From assembly GCA_902651635.1 (NCBI GenBank), contig CACRSC010000003.1:499342-563341 (forward strand): a DNA stretch of 64,000 bases. The letters run 5' to 3'. The position numbers were made by a program, and so were the translations under genes. The notes beneath the pieces are model-generated. The model had not been told where the DNA came from and ran no database searches. It saw only the letters and a program-made list of their open reading frames with translations. Positions 21,627 through 31,580 of the stretch are shown piece after piece. The stretch comes from Mastigamoeba balamuthi. Its lineage: Eukaryota > Evosea > Mastigamoebida > Mastigamoebidae. Position 1 is the stretch's first letter; the number at the start of each line of letters is the position of its first letter.

Positions 21627-22373
21627 AGATTCCAGCACGACGTCTTCGCCGAGAGCGCATCCCTGCGACCTGTGCTCCACGTCGCGGGCTTGCACAGAGC
21701 GGCCTCGGGCTGCGCCCTGCAGGGGTCGCACACCGACCGCGGCAGGCGCTGTCGGCCCCGGAGGAGCGATCAGACTGACAGATATTTTCCGCTGCCCCAG
21801 ATTCTTCGCGCGCACGTGACAGGTGACGTGACGCCGATTTTCCCCCCCGCCGAAATCCCGCACACGGACCCCGCGAGCGGCAGGTGACGCACATCGACGC
21901 AAGGGATCCCGCAGTCCTCGAGCGGCATCTGCCTCGCGCGTCTGCCACAAAACCACGAGCGGCACAAGACCCAGAGGGCCAGAGCAACGGGCAGGGGGGA
22001 AAACAAATGAGGCACCCGAGCGTATCGGAGGCCCTGGACGGTACGGCGCCCCACGAACCCCCGCGCCCCGCGTCCCCAGCGTCCCCCGCGCCCCCCGGTG
22101 TCCCTCCCCCGCGACCCCGCGCTCCTCCCTGCGTTCCCGCGCCACCCGCCTGCTCTGCGGTCTTTTCTCTTCTGCAGCAGAGCCGGGGGGAATTGATTTT
22201 ACCTTGGCACGGGGCGGGGCCGGGCACGTGGGCCTGACCAGTGCCGCTCCGTGCAGCTGTGCACGAGCTGCGCATGGCGATGCCGCGGGAGGAGGAGGCC
22301 GCGGGTGCCCTTGACGCGATGCGGAGGCAGGCGCTTCCCAAGGCGGAGAGGCACCGGGTGGTGGACGCCGGGG
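21627..22373 (+). repeat. Left arm of long inverted repeat
   Basis: This arm reappears as its reverse complement at 23143-23859. Shared landmarks include the block containing GAGCGCATCCCTGCGACCTG, the block reading MPREEEAAGALDAMRRQALP in translation, and the inner end GGACGCCGGG. Small differences exist: about 13 bp (CACGACGTCTTCG) near the outer end is present here and missing on the right. No clear target-site duplication is seen. Confidence 0.85.
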
Positions 22374-23142
22374 GGGCCCGGGCGATAAGAGAGGCGCTGC
22401 GGCGGCTGCGGCAGAGCCAGCGCGTATTCGAGGTCGCGCTGGGGGCTGTGGAGGCGGTGGCCGGGCCCGTCTCCTCTGCCGCCTCGAGGATCGAGCTCAG
22501 GGCGCTGGCGGTCGAGGTGCTCGACGCCTTTGATGACAGCGTGTTCGTCCGCGTCGAGGCTCCCTCGATGCGGACGACGCGCCTCATGTTCGACGCCGTC
22601 ACGCACCTGCTGCTGGACGCGGACGTGCGCCTGAGCATCGCCGACGAGGTGCGAGTGATCACGCTGTGCATCGGGACGTTCATCTCCTGCCCGCCGGCGA
22701 AGGAGCCCGAGCTGCTGGACAGCACCTGCCGGGTTCTCGGTGCGATCCTCGGCCGCAGCCCCGGGCCCGCCGCGGAGACCGTGCAGTCGTTCGTGCGGCT
22801 GTGCGGCCCCCATCTGGCTGCGCGGGTGGTGCGCGCAGGCGTAGAGGGCGACGGCATCGCTCGTTGCGCGGGGAGCGCGTGCCGAGTGATGGAGTGCTTG
22901 AGCAGGAGCGAGGGCGTCGACGCGGTCGCGATGGACGTGGCGGAGGAGCAGCCGATCGCCCGCTGGGTGCTGGCGCTGGCCTCCAAGATCGCCCGGGCGG
23001 CCGAGGCCGCGGAGCAGCAGCGCCGCCGGCTCGGCGGGCACCTCGCGCTGCGGTCCGCCGTGGCAACTGCCAGCAACCTCGTCGTCCACGGCGGTGCCGG
23101 CCGGAAGCGCGTCGCCCTGGACCGCGGTCGCTTCGTGCTGGC
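22274..23142 (+). pseudogene. Alpha-helical (armadillo/HEAT-like) protein, truncated by inverted repeat
   Basis: From ATG 22274 the frame is open well past the inverted-repeat junction, but only about 290 codons to 23142 look like protein. The sequence is a chain of amphipathic helices, e.g. IREALRRLRQSQRVFEVALG, LMFDAVTHLLLDADVRLSIA, LDSTCRVLGAILGRSPGPAA, IARWVLALASKIARAAEAAE, SAVATASNLVVHGG, typical of armadillo or HEAT solenoids. After 23142 the frame runs into the reverse complement of the gene's own 5' region, so the natural C-terminus is absent. An acceptor (CCGTGCAG) just upstream suggests an earlier exon may exist. It may be a real truncated gene, or intact in the genome with the fold-back an assembly error. 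Confidence 0.5.
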
Positions 23143-23859
23143 CCGGCGTCCACCACCCGGTGCCTCTCCGCCTTGGGAAGCGCCTGCCTCCGCATCGCGT
23201 CAAGGGCACCCGCGGCCTCCTCCTCCCGCGGCATCGCCATGCGCAGCTCGTGCACAGCTGCACGGAGCGGCACTGGTCAGGCCCACGTGCCCGGCCCCGC
23301 CCCGTGCCAAGGTAAAATCAATTCCCCCCGGCTCTGCTGCAGAAGAGAAAAGACCGCAGAGCAGGCGGGTGGCGCGGGAACGCAGGGAGGAGCGCGGGGT
23401 CGCGGTGGACGCTGGGGACGCGGGGCGCAGGGGTTCGTGGGGCGCCGTACCGTCCAGGGCCTCCGACACGCTCGGGTGCCTCATTTGTTTTCCCCCCTGC
23501 CCGTTGCTCTGGCCCTCTGGGTCTTGTGCCGCTCGTGGTTCTGTGGCAGACGCGCGAGGCAGATGTCGTTCGAGGACTGCGGGATCCCTTGCGTCGATGT
23601 GCGTCACCTGCCGCTCGCGGGGTCCGTGTGCGGGATTTCGGCGGGGGGAAAATCGGCGTCACGTCACCTGTCACGTGCGCTCGAAGAATCTGGGGCAGCG
23701 GCAACTATCTGGCAGTCTGATCGCTCCTCCGGGGCCGACAGCGCCTGCCTCGGTCGGTGTGCGACCCCTGCAGGGCGCAGCCCGAGGCCGCTCTGTGCAA
23801 GCCCGCGTCGTGGAGCACAGGTCGCAGGGATGCGCTCTCGGCTGGAATCTTGGGTGTTC
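23143..23859 (-). repeat. Right arm of long inverted repeat
   Basis: This is the reverse complement of 21627-22373 with scattered substitutions and small indels. The minus strand repeats the first roughly 33 codons of the helical gene and then runs back into unrelated sequence at the loop boundary. The loop between the arms (22374-23142) is about 770 bp. Confidence 0.85.
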
Positions 23860-24159
23860 AGGCTTTATCTCCATGCTGGAGGGCGGGCGTGCTAGTTTTG
23901 GAGCTGGAACGGGGGCCCATCAGGCTTGGCAGAAGCTCGTAGATGTGCAGATGAGCAAAATAGGTTGCCAGTGTGCAGAGCAGTACTGATGTGGGCAAGC
24001 AAAGCTGGTGGTGGACCCTTTGAGATGCGGTTATGCCGTGCTGTGACCCAGAGCTGATTTGTGCATATCACCAGGCAGGCAGGCCACACGTCTTTCCGTG
24101 GTGCTGTTTCCGTGCGAGCTTTGTATACAGCACTGAGTGCATCATCGCCGTGGAAGGAG

Positions 24160-24540
24160 GAGAAGAAGATGAAAAGAGTGTGCGCCCTGGCCGAGCTCCA
24201 GAGAGCTCGAGCCCCTTCCGAGGCGGTAGGTCACCTCGCTGTTGCTGGGGGGCCCTGCGCGAGCTGCTGCCACCGGCTCATCATCGAGGCCACTGAGAAG
24301 CGCGAGCACGGCCTGCTGGCGACCGCGGTGCTTTGCGGCAGAGACCCAGAGGATCGGCTGTGCGCCTCGAGCCCGGGCCCCTGATCACGCCCTCGCGCTC
24401 AGGATGCACACCATCTGTGCCACTGTCGGGCGTCCGTCGAGCTGGAATTTGTCGTCCGCTGGGCCCTACGCGCCCGCCACTGTACTGGTGCCGCCCTCGC
24501 CTCCAAGGATGTGGTTGCAGACATCGCCAGCAAGCTCGGT
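24160..24540 (+). pseudogene. Helical-repeat gene fragment
   Basis: Two short stretches read like exons of a solenoid protein. The first has CCHRLIIEATEKREHGLLAT and could splice in frame at GTGCTT (near 24329) to an exon after CGCTCAG (near 24402). That exon encodes VELEFVVRWALRARHC and AALASKDVVADIASKLG, ending at a GTATGA donor. It may be the displaced 3' part of the truncated gene at 22274. No start, stop or further exon could be fixed, so this is a remnant or an incompletely resolved gene. Confidence 0.3.
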
Positions 24541-24896
24541 ATGACCGCGATTCTCTGTACACGGAGTCGTGTCTACGTGTCTCGTGCCTCGCTGAGCTCC
24601 GCGCATTGTCGCCTTGGCGGGTTACCGGTAGTGAGCGGGTCAGGAACCCAAATATCGGGGATTGGAAGTTGAATCAATGCGCGCTGTGCGGGCCACCGAA
24701 ATGCGCTGTGCTGACTCTTACCACCGCATCCGCACACCCGACCCCCAGTGCATGGCTGCCGCAACCGACGTCAGAGATCCCTCCAACGGTAAGATTTCAC
24801 AGGGCTTCTTTCCCCCCTTTGCCTGTGTAGTGCACTTGTCATCTTTTCCACCGCACCGGCGTGCTGTGCCTGTGTTCCTCTCGGGGCTCCTCGACA

Positions 24897-27533
24897 ATGC
24901 ATATGCACCGCCCGCGCGTCTCGGGCGGTCGGTTCACTCTGTACGCGGCCGTCGCCGGGTGGACGATCGTCTTCCTGTTCCTCGCGAGCTCGTGGCTGCC
25001 CTCGGGCCTGCAGGCCTACGACACGCCCTCGGACACCGCCCCCAAGAGCGCCGCCACCGACGCCAGCGCCTCTGCGACCCCTCCCGCGGTCTGGCCCGCC
25101 AAGAGGGTCCGCCCCGCCCTCCCCGTTGCCCGACAGGGCGTTTTCCCTCAGTGCTGACGGCGCAGTGGACGTTGTGCAGATCCTCGTGTGGGGGAACCCC
25201 AACTACATGGGGCCCATCGCGGCGTCGTTCCAGCTCGGGCTGCCCGTCTTCCCGCTGGCAGACCTCGAGGGCAGCATGTGGGCGCTCGTCAACGCCACGG
25301 TGCAGCGCAGGGCGCAGGTGCTGGTGATCAGCGGGCTGCCGGCCAAGCCCCGCGAGGCGCTGACGGCGCTGCGCAAGGCGCTGCCCAGGGAGACAGAGAT
25401 CGTCGTCGTCTACCACGCGTCGTTCTCGATGCACACGCACACGACCGAGGGCAAGATGGTCTACGAGGTGCTCGAGCTGGCCGAGCAGGGCGTGGTCGAC
25501 AGGGTCGCGTTCCTCAAGGAGTCGATAGGTCAGTGGTTCAACCTGCACTGGACCGTGCGGCCCGGGGAGAAGGACCCTGTGATCTACGGCGTCAGCAACC
25601 CCAAGGTCGCCAGCGTGATGCACATGGGGAAGTACTCGCTGCACGACGGCAAGACGCACGTCGGGGCATTCGTCAAGAATAGTCTCATCAAGAACCCGAT
25701 CACGCAGGTGGCCGCTGCCTGCAGCATCCCCAACGTCGTGGTGCATGTCATTGGGCTGACGGATCGGATGCCGTATGTGAACGCCAAGACATGTGCCCCT
25801 GGCTCAGTCATCGTGATCCACTCGGGCGTGAAGCCACTCGACATGCAGCTGATCATGTCGTCGATGGATATCACTCTCCATGCGACATTCACCGAGGCGT
25901 CTCCGATGCTTCAGCTTGAGAGCATTGCCGCCGGGGTCCCGTGCATTGCCACACGGACTTCGACAATGTATGATCAGGTTGTGCCTAGCGAGTATGCCCG
26001 GATGCTCACAGTTCAGTCGCCTGATGATCCCATGGAGCTTCGCAGGGCCCTGGTTAGTGCAATACCCCATATACACGAGCTGACAGAGGTGCAACCTGCA
26101 TGGTTGGAGTATATCAATGTTAAGGCCCTTGCACAGTGGAGCAACTTTGTTCGGGCCTCAATTCCTGGGTGTAAGACTGCTGTGGTGCCCCCTAGCCAAG
26201 TGGAAGCAGCCCTGAAGAAGGGCTCCTACAGCGTATCTGGCAAGAAGCTCTGTTTTGTTGCTGTGTCTCCAGAGTCATGCAAACTATATCGACACTTTAT
26301 CCGGGAGCTGAATATAGCGGAGGCACATGTCATTGAAACATCAAACTGTGGAGACGGTGGATTTGGTCACTCTGCTACAAGGCTGCATGGCGACTACTCT
26401 CTACCGCAGCCTCTTAGACGGCAAAAACCCAGGGACACTCATTATGCAAGCAGGGCACTCCGTTCTGGACAGTTGTTTGCCAAAGAACTTGCAGCACATT
26501 CAAAGAAGTTAGATTGCTCTATCATTGAGATCCCAGATGTGAGAACTCCCTTCCTAAGCAATCTCTAATGATATTACAGTATGGAGGTTGGGCATCAGAG
26601 ATGTTGGCAGACAGGGCACTGTACTTGCCGGAATCAACTAGGGTGATCGTTCGATCCTTTGGAACCAGAACAAGAGCAGAAATGATGGATGACATACTGT
26701 TTCCACACCGTGGCTGGGATGCTCGAAGGACCACAATTGCAATGAGAGAGAAGAGCCAAATTCTTCGTGCAGATGCTATTCTCTTGCCCTCTGAAAACCA
26801 TATTCAGTATTACAAGCATTTTTATCAGATCACGAATGATGCCTGTATAACTGCTCCATACATGAACTATTGGCATTCGGATAAAGCACACTGCAAAAAT
26901 CGCTCTCTTTCAACGAAAGTCATTGTATTCGGGGATATTAAGAACTCAGAAGCTATGTCCTATGCACTACAGGAGCTTTCTGCCCTCAGGTCAAAGCACC
27001 CAAATGTCAGTATACTCGTATTGGGCTCTACTGCTGCGCCTGTGGGTATTAATCTGACAGGAAATTCAGCCATATCTTATCGTGATGATGTCACAACTTT
27101 GGATGCTCTATGCACACTCACCCAAGATGCCAGAGCTGCAATCTTTATTCCTCAGAATGACCTACTGAAAGACAGACCCCTGCAAGCACTGGCCTGTGGT
27201 TTGCCAATTGTTGTTCCAAAATCAGAGACTCGTTTTCTCAGCATTGAAAGTGATGCAACCTTCGGATATATTCCTTTTTCTTCTGCATCACTGGCATCAA
27301 CCATCAATTTGCTGCTTCAGGACACTGAAAGGTATGAAAAGGCATGTGGTCTGACTTCTTCCACTTCTGCACCGCATGAGACACTGGCTGGGTTCTATTC
27401 TAATCTTGCAAAAAGGCTTGAGTCCACTGGAGTGCTCTCACCTACTACAATTTCTGATCGCTTGACTACTGCATTTAAGATAGAGAGCCTATACACTCGT
27501 TATGCCACAGGAGTACTTCTTCAGGATTTCTGA
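24897..27533 (+). CDS. Type II membrane GT4-like glycosyltransferase, two GT-B-like halves
   Basis: Exons 24897-25106, 25180-26538 and 26580-27533 (introns 73 and 41 nt, both phase 0) give 840 aa. A signal anchor (FTLYAAVAGWTIVFLFLASS) is followed by a Ser/Ala/Pro stem. The first half contains ILVWGNPNYMGPIAAS and the retaining-transferase signature TFTEASPMLQLESIAAGVPC, with Glu residues seven apart. The second half repeats the theme: VRSFGTRTRAEMMDDILF, then FGDIKNSEAMSYALQELS, and IPQNDLLKDRPLQALACGLP. Each half resembles the donor-binding side of GT-B enzymes of the GT4 type. It presumably sits in the Golgi. Codon use changes abruptly from GC-rich to AT-rich at about 25.9 kb, inside exon 2. 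AATAAA follows the stop. Confidence 0.7.
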
Positions 27534-27537
27534 TCTC

Positions 27538-27543
27538 AATAAA
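27538..27543 (+). terminator. Poly(A) signal AATAAA of the GT4-like gene
   Basis: AATAAA starts 5 bases after the stop codon (TGATCTCAATAAACTG). This proximity to the stop is similar to the CAF-1 gene. Confidence 0.6.
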
Positions 27544-28967
27544 CTGAACCAGTCTTTCTTACTAATTCTCTTTTGTCTTCTTTCCCCCACTGTAGGCCTA
27601 GTTGGTAGCATTAGCATTTTAGCCCCGCCTCGGTCTTTCATTTATTCAATGTTATTGCTGTTTCTACAAGATAGAGAGTATAATGATCACTGGCGTCACT
27701 GGTTCTGTAATACATAACAGAAAAGGTATTCCTCTCTCACTATCTGCAAAACACTTTAATTATCACCACCTCACCTCCTTCAGGCAGACCTACTTCATTT
27801 GAAGATCATAAAACAGAAGGTAAAACAGAAGGAAAAAAGCTAATCAATATAAACAGAACAACACTGGAAAAGGCACACTTGGATCAGCCAGTGTAGAGGT
27901 CATACCCATACTCCTAGTACTACTACTTATGAACAACATTTGGCTGGCTTTCTTTGTTGTGGATACTGACAATCTGTGGGAATAGAATTACAGAATGGAA
28001 ACATGAATATCTAAACCAGCATGCATCATCCAGGGAATGCATTGTCTTATCTGAGTATTTAATAGTTGTAACTGTTCCATCAGAGATCTTCCTTTTACAG
28101 TTTACAGTTTGCACTATACAACATATGGTTCTTCAGTCTTCTTGCTCTAATAAGAAAAATAGTATGAATAAGATTGTGACGAATTCAGTGGAATATCGGC
28201 TCTGCTGGTCAGTTTATACATTTGATTTCATGTTAAGCAAGCCAATATCTCTGTTTTTTTTTGCTTGTATACAGGATGATTTGATTTATGATATTTCCCT
28301 TTTAGCATATGCTATCCGAAAAGACTTCTCAAAGTTCTTCTTCAGAATATCCACGTAGATTTGGAATTGGAATTGACAACGAAAACAATGAGATTTCTTG
28401 TTCCATTGGTACCTATTAAACCTCATATATTGCTGAAATTTGAAGTAGTGCATTTCCCACTGGAACATACTCTCCAGGAGCCACCATAAATCCTTAGAAG
28501 GATCTCAAATGGGGAATACCAGACTGGTCTGTTCACGATGCCCAGTGGAATCAGCAATTATGATCCTGCTCTGCAGAATTGGTACTCCTTTCTTTGGCCA
28601 GCTGTAGAAAGTTGTGTTATGCTGGGATCAACCTGCTTGTTTTAAAGCTCTATAAGGTGACTCAAAGTACAATCTCTGTTTACATGGCTAAAATCACTTA
28701 AAGAACTCAAAATATCTTTGCAAAAAGGAAACAGATGTGAAATGATATTTCTACTTCTTTGCTGTTAGAGAGATCAGATTATCTGCTCAGTTGAACTGAT
28801 AGGTGCTCTTTGTTGCACGTTTTTCGTGGAGATGAGCCTGGGGTGGGGGGCATTTGAAGCTTAGCACTACAGAAATTGGTTTGGGTTTGTGGGGCCAACT
28901 CAGTGGCAACTCAGGGAGTGCGGAAGTGCATGGCAAGGGCCAGAAGATGATCGGGGGGTGATCACAC
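27544..28967. other. AT-rich intergenic stretch, no gene seen
   Basis: The sequence is strongly AT-rich compared with the window, with no frame longer than about 130 codons and no recognisable motif. It separates the GT4-like gene from element copy A. No inverted terminal repeat of the element could be picked out near its right edge. Confidence 0.5.
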
Positions 28968-29006
28968 ATGTGCTGGAGAGTTGGTGACGTCATAAGGTGT
29001 CAGAAT

Positions 29007-29683
29007 ATGGAGATAGTCTGCGGAGTTGGCATTAGACAGATATTTTTGGCAGAGAAGCCAAACCCTGCCCATATAGGACTGATGAAGAGCAACGTCGACA
29101 ACTTCTGGGGCTGGTACAGGGCTGTTGGAGATGACACGAAGCCGTTTGTGTACTGGGTGTTGAAGTGGGTGAGGAAGACGGGTCTTGAGATCCCACCAAG
29201 CCTCTGCAAGGAGATGGTCGTGGGGAAGGTGCCACTGGTATCAGCCACCCCAAAGGTGACTGGCAAGATGCCCAACAGCATGCAGCCATCAGAGGCAGTG
29301 GAGAGGGCTGCTGCCACACTCGCTGAAGCAACATCGCTGAAGTTGGCCAAGACCATGCTGATGCCATACACCACGAAGTGGTGTCCTGTGCACATTTATA
29401 AGCCACACTGCCATCTAAATAGCAGTTTGAGGAAAACAAAGCAGTGCAGGTCCCAATGAAGACTGAGAAGATGGGTGACTTGAAGGAGGAGAGGAAGTCA
29501 AGGCCACCCAGTAAGCCAAAGAGTAATGTCAAGTACTCAGCGCAGAGTGATGAGGATGATGAAGAGCAGAAGGACAAGCTGTGCAAGGCAAATGCCAAGA
29601 GATCACATCACCACAAGAAGAAGGATAGCACTGAGTCCCCAGGGAGTAAGAAGAAGACCACTGCTGAGGCGCACAAGCACTGA
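29007..29683 (+). pseudogene. Element protein P1, copy A (FWxWY domain plus charged tail)
   Basis: The N-terminal part reads NVDNFWGWYRAVGDDTKPFV, then YWVLKWVRKTGLEIP, matching copy B FWQWYGEQADDGGKPVIFWV. The frame then stops at 29459 and the tail continues in another frame from about 29444 with a highly charged, apparently disordered segment (YSAQSDEDDEEQKDKL, RSHHHKKKDSTE). Copy B has the same N-terminal domain and the same kind of tail, so one frameshift separates the halves here. The function is unknown. Confidence 0.5.
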
Positions 29684-29686
29684 AAG

Positions 29687-30070
29687 ATGAAGGAGAAGTC
29701 ACACGGTGTTCCCATGGTGAACAGCTGCATGCAGCAGATGGACAATGATGCCAAGGTGTGCAGCATGCAGTGCTCGGGTGATCTCATCCTCTATGATCTG
29801 CACCTTGAGGACGTGAACAAGGTATGCAAGGGAGGGAAGATGCCAGACATGACTCACAAAGGGTGGCAGTTGGCGGTCCAGCTGCTGCAGAGTGATGTCA
29901 TGCTGCTTATCACCACTATGATGATGCACAATGTCATTGGTCGCATCCTTGCATGGGTGAAGAGCCACGGCAGGTGGGGTAACAGAAAGCCCCCAAACTC
30001 GTTCGACATCAACCTCGACAAGGTCGACAAAGGCCTCATGCTGATGGACCAGACCGAGATGGCACAGTGA
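29687..30070 (+). CDS. Element protein P2, copy A
   Basis: An open frame of 127 codons starts 3 bases after the P1 tail stop. The middle is hydrophobic (LLQSDVMLLITTMMMHNVIG, then RILAWVKSHG) and the end reads NLDKVDKGLM. Copy B holds the same islands (LTWAKSRG, NMDKVDKGL), in two frames. The conserved segments, including GDL.L..L.L.D..KV near the start, suggest a small structural or accessory protein. No family is recognised. Confidence 0.5.
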   Translation: MKEKSHGVPMVNSCMQQMDNDAKVCSMQCSGDLILYDLHLEDVNKVCKGGKMPDMTHKGWQLAVQLLQSDVMLLITTMMMHNVIGRILAWVKSHGRWGNRKPPNSFDINLDKVDKGLMLMDQTEMAQ

Positions 30071-30746
30071 AATGCACAGTTGAGCATCCCTGATACCCCC
30101 CGCGAAGTCGCCAGTGGCTGTGACAGTGAAGGTGGTGACCACATTTGACTGGGTGTACCATATTTAGACACTTGTGACTAACATACTCAACAGGAGCTGT
30201 GGTCACTTGTAAAGGTGATGCAGTGTGCTGCGAGTCAGAGGGGGAGTGGCATCTACTGCAGTGAAGGCTCCCAGATGGATGCCTGCTCAGTCTGCACAAC
30301 CTCGTGAAGATCGTCCCAGTGGATGTGATCCTCAACTGGATCATCATAGAGGAGAAGTTTGATACGTGTTCTTCCTCTTTCAGTACACATGGTCTAGTAA
30401 CCATTTCTGTCCAACAGGATGCAGGTCATCACATAGAAGCATGAAGAGTTCGCAGCCAGCAATCCCTGCAGCCATACAGGTAGAGGATAAGGGCAGCGAC
30501 CTGAACCTGAAGGCCACTGACGAGCAGAAGGACTGCTTTGCTGTTAACGATGACCACAAGGAGCTGTGTCAAAGGGCATGAAGGAGCTGATGGACGACAA
30601 GGAGGATGACAACCCTGCACCACAGGCATAAGAGACACACCATCACCACCCACTGCCCTTCTGTTGGCTCAAGAACCAACAAAGTAACGAGCAGAGGAGT
30701 CATTGTGGGGGAGGAGAAGGGCCAAGCAGGGCGGGGAGGGATGTGG

Positions 30747-30998
30747 TTAGATTGGAGTTCTTGTGATGAAGTCAATGGCATGAACAAGGTGTTTGTGATG
30801 CCCCCCAGTGCACATGTTGACGAGGTCAAGGAGCTGCTTGGTGTACTCAGTGATGTCCATGATGCAGCTGCATCTGATTCCACCCATGGACATGTCCCAC
30901 ACTTGTGCATGGACAATGTTGTACCTCTCAATGACGAATGGGACCAAGGCATTGTGGAGGACAGTTGAGGGGACTCTCAGGCAGCTCTTCATGAACAC
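30747..30998 (-). CDS. Element protein P3, copy A (C-terminal part)
   Basis: The frame runs opposite to P1, P2 and L. It contains PFVIERYNIVHAQVWD and GGHHKHLVHAIDFITRTPI, which match copy B P3 at GYNIVHCASVSL and HHRVHTDTAIDFIVVKS. Upstream coding in this copy is degraded. The similarity of both the sequence and the opposite orientation is what identifies it. Confidence 0.45.
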   Translation of the reverse strand: MFMKSCLRVPSTVLHNALVPFVIERYNIVHAQVWDMSMGGIRCSCIMDITEYTKQLLDLVNMCTGGHHKHLVHAIDFITRTPI

Positions 30999-31087
30999 GC
31001 AACATGTAGACCATCTTTGGCTTCTTCAGCACGATAATTGCACTCACGTGTGAGGCATGCGAGATGAAGTAGATCAAAACGGAAGAG

Positions 31088-31477
31088 CTATTTTGGCACA
31101 AGGGAGTGAGGGTGCACTGCCTTGCCACTCCCCATTGGTTTCTTCCTCAGGTGTAAAAATACCCAAAACATGATCAAAGTTCGATCTCGTGCCCAGCTGG
31201 CCACACAATTTCGCCATGGTGGCCATCTCCAACCACACACAGTGCCACATGCAGCTTGTGCAGAGTGCACAGAACATGTACGATGCCTGCTCGCCCAACT
31301 CGCTGCTTGTAGTTGCACCTCGGGTCCTCTATGCCCTGGGCCCATGCAGTAGCACTTGATATATCCAGGTAGCACATGCTGACTCATTTGCCACTGAAGA
31401 CAGCCAACACGCACTGCCTCAAACACCTCGTGAGTGAACGTTAGGCACACAGACCTGCATTTACATGACCAGATCAC
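31088..31477 (-). pseudogene. Element protein P4, copy A
   Basis: Minus-strand frame whose start reads SVCLTFTHEVFEAVRVG and LPGYIKCYCM, matching copy B VCMTFTHNAYPAVTDG and LRGYIKRYCL. The rest is Cys/Trp/His-rich without a clear match and likely shifted. It lies between P3 and L, as in copy B. Confidence 0.4.
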
Positions 31478-31580
31478 CCAGAAGCTGCTAGGAACGGAAC
31501 CGTCAAGACAAAGGATGGGCGGTAATGCCCAGGGCCAATGAGCTGGTGGAACAGCTGGAAGTCATCAGATAGGCTGGGGT

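Noticed and set aside
21268-23076. 602-codon minus-strand frame through the inverted repeat
   Set aside because: Arises from GC-rich repeats in both arms; low-complexity Ser/Ala/Arg content, no motif, and overlaps the helical gene antisense.
21268-24000. Inverted repeat as terminal repeats of a transposon with the helical gene as cargo
   Set aside because: The arms contain part of the gene itself, no transposase is present and no target duplication was seen; fold-back duplication or assembly artefact explains it better.
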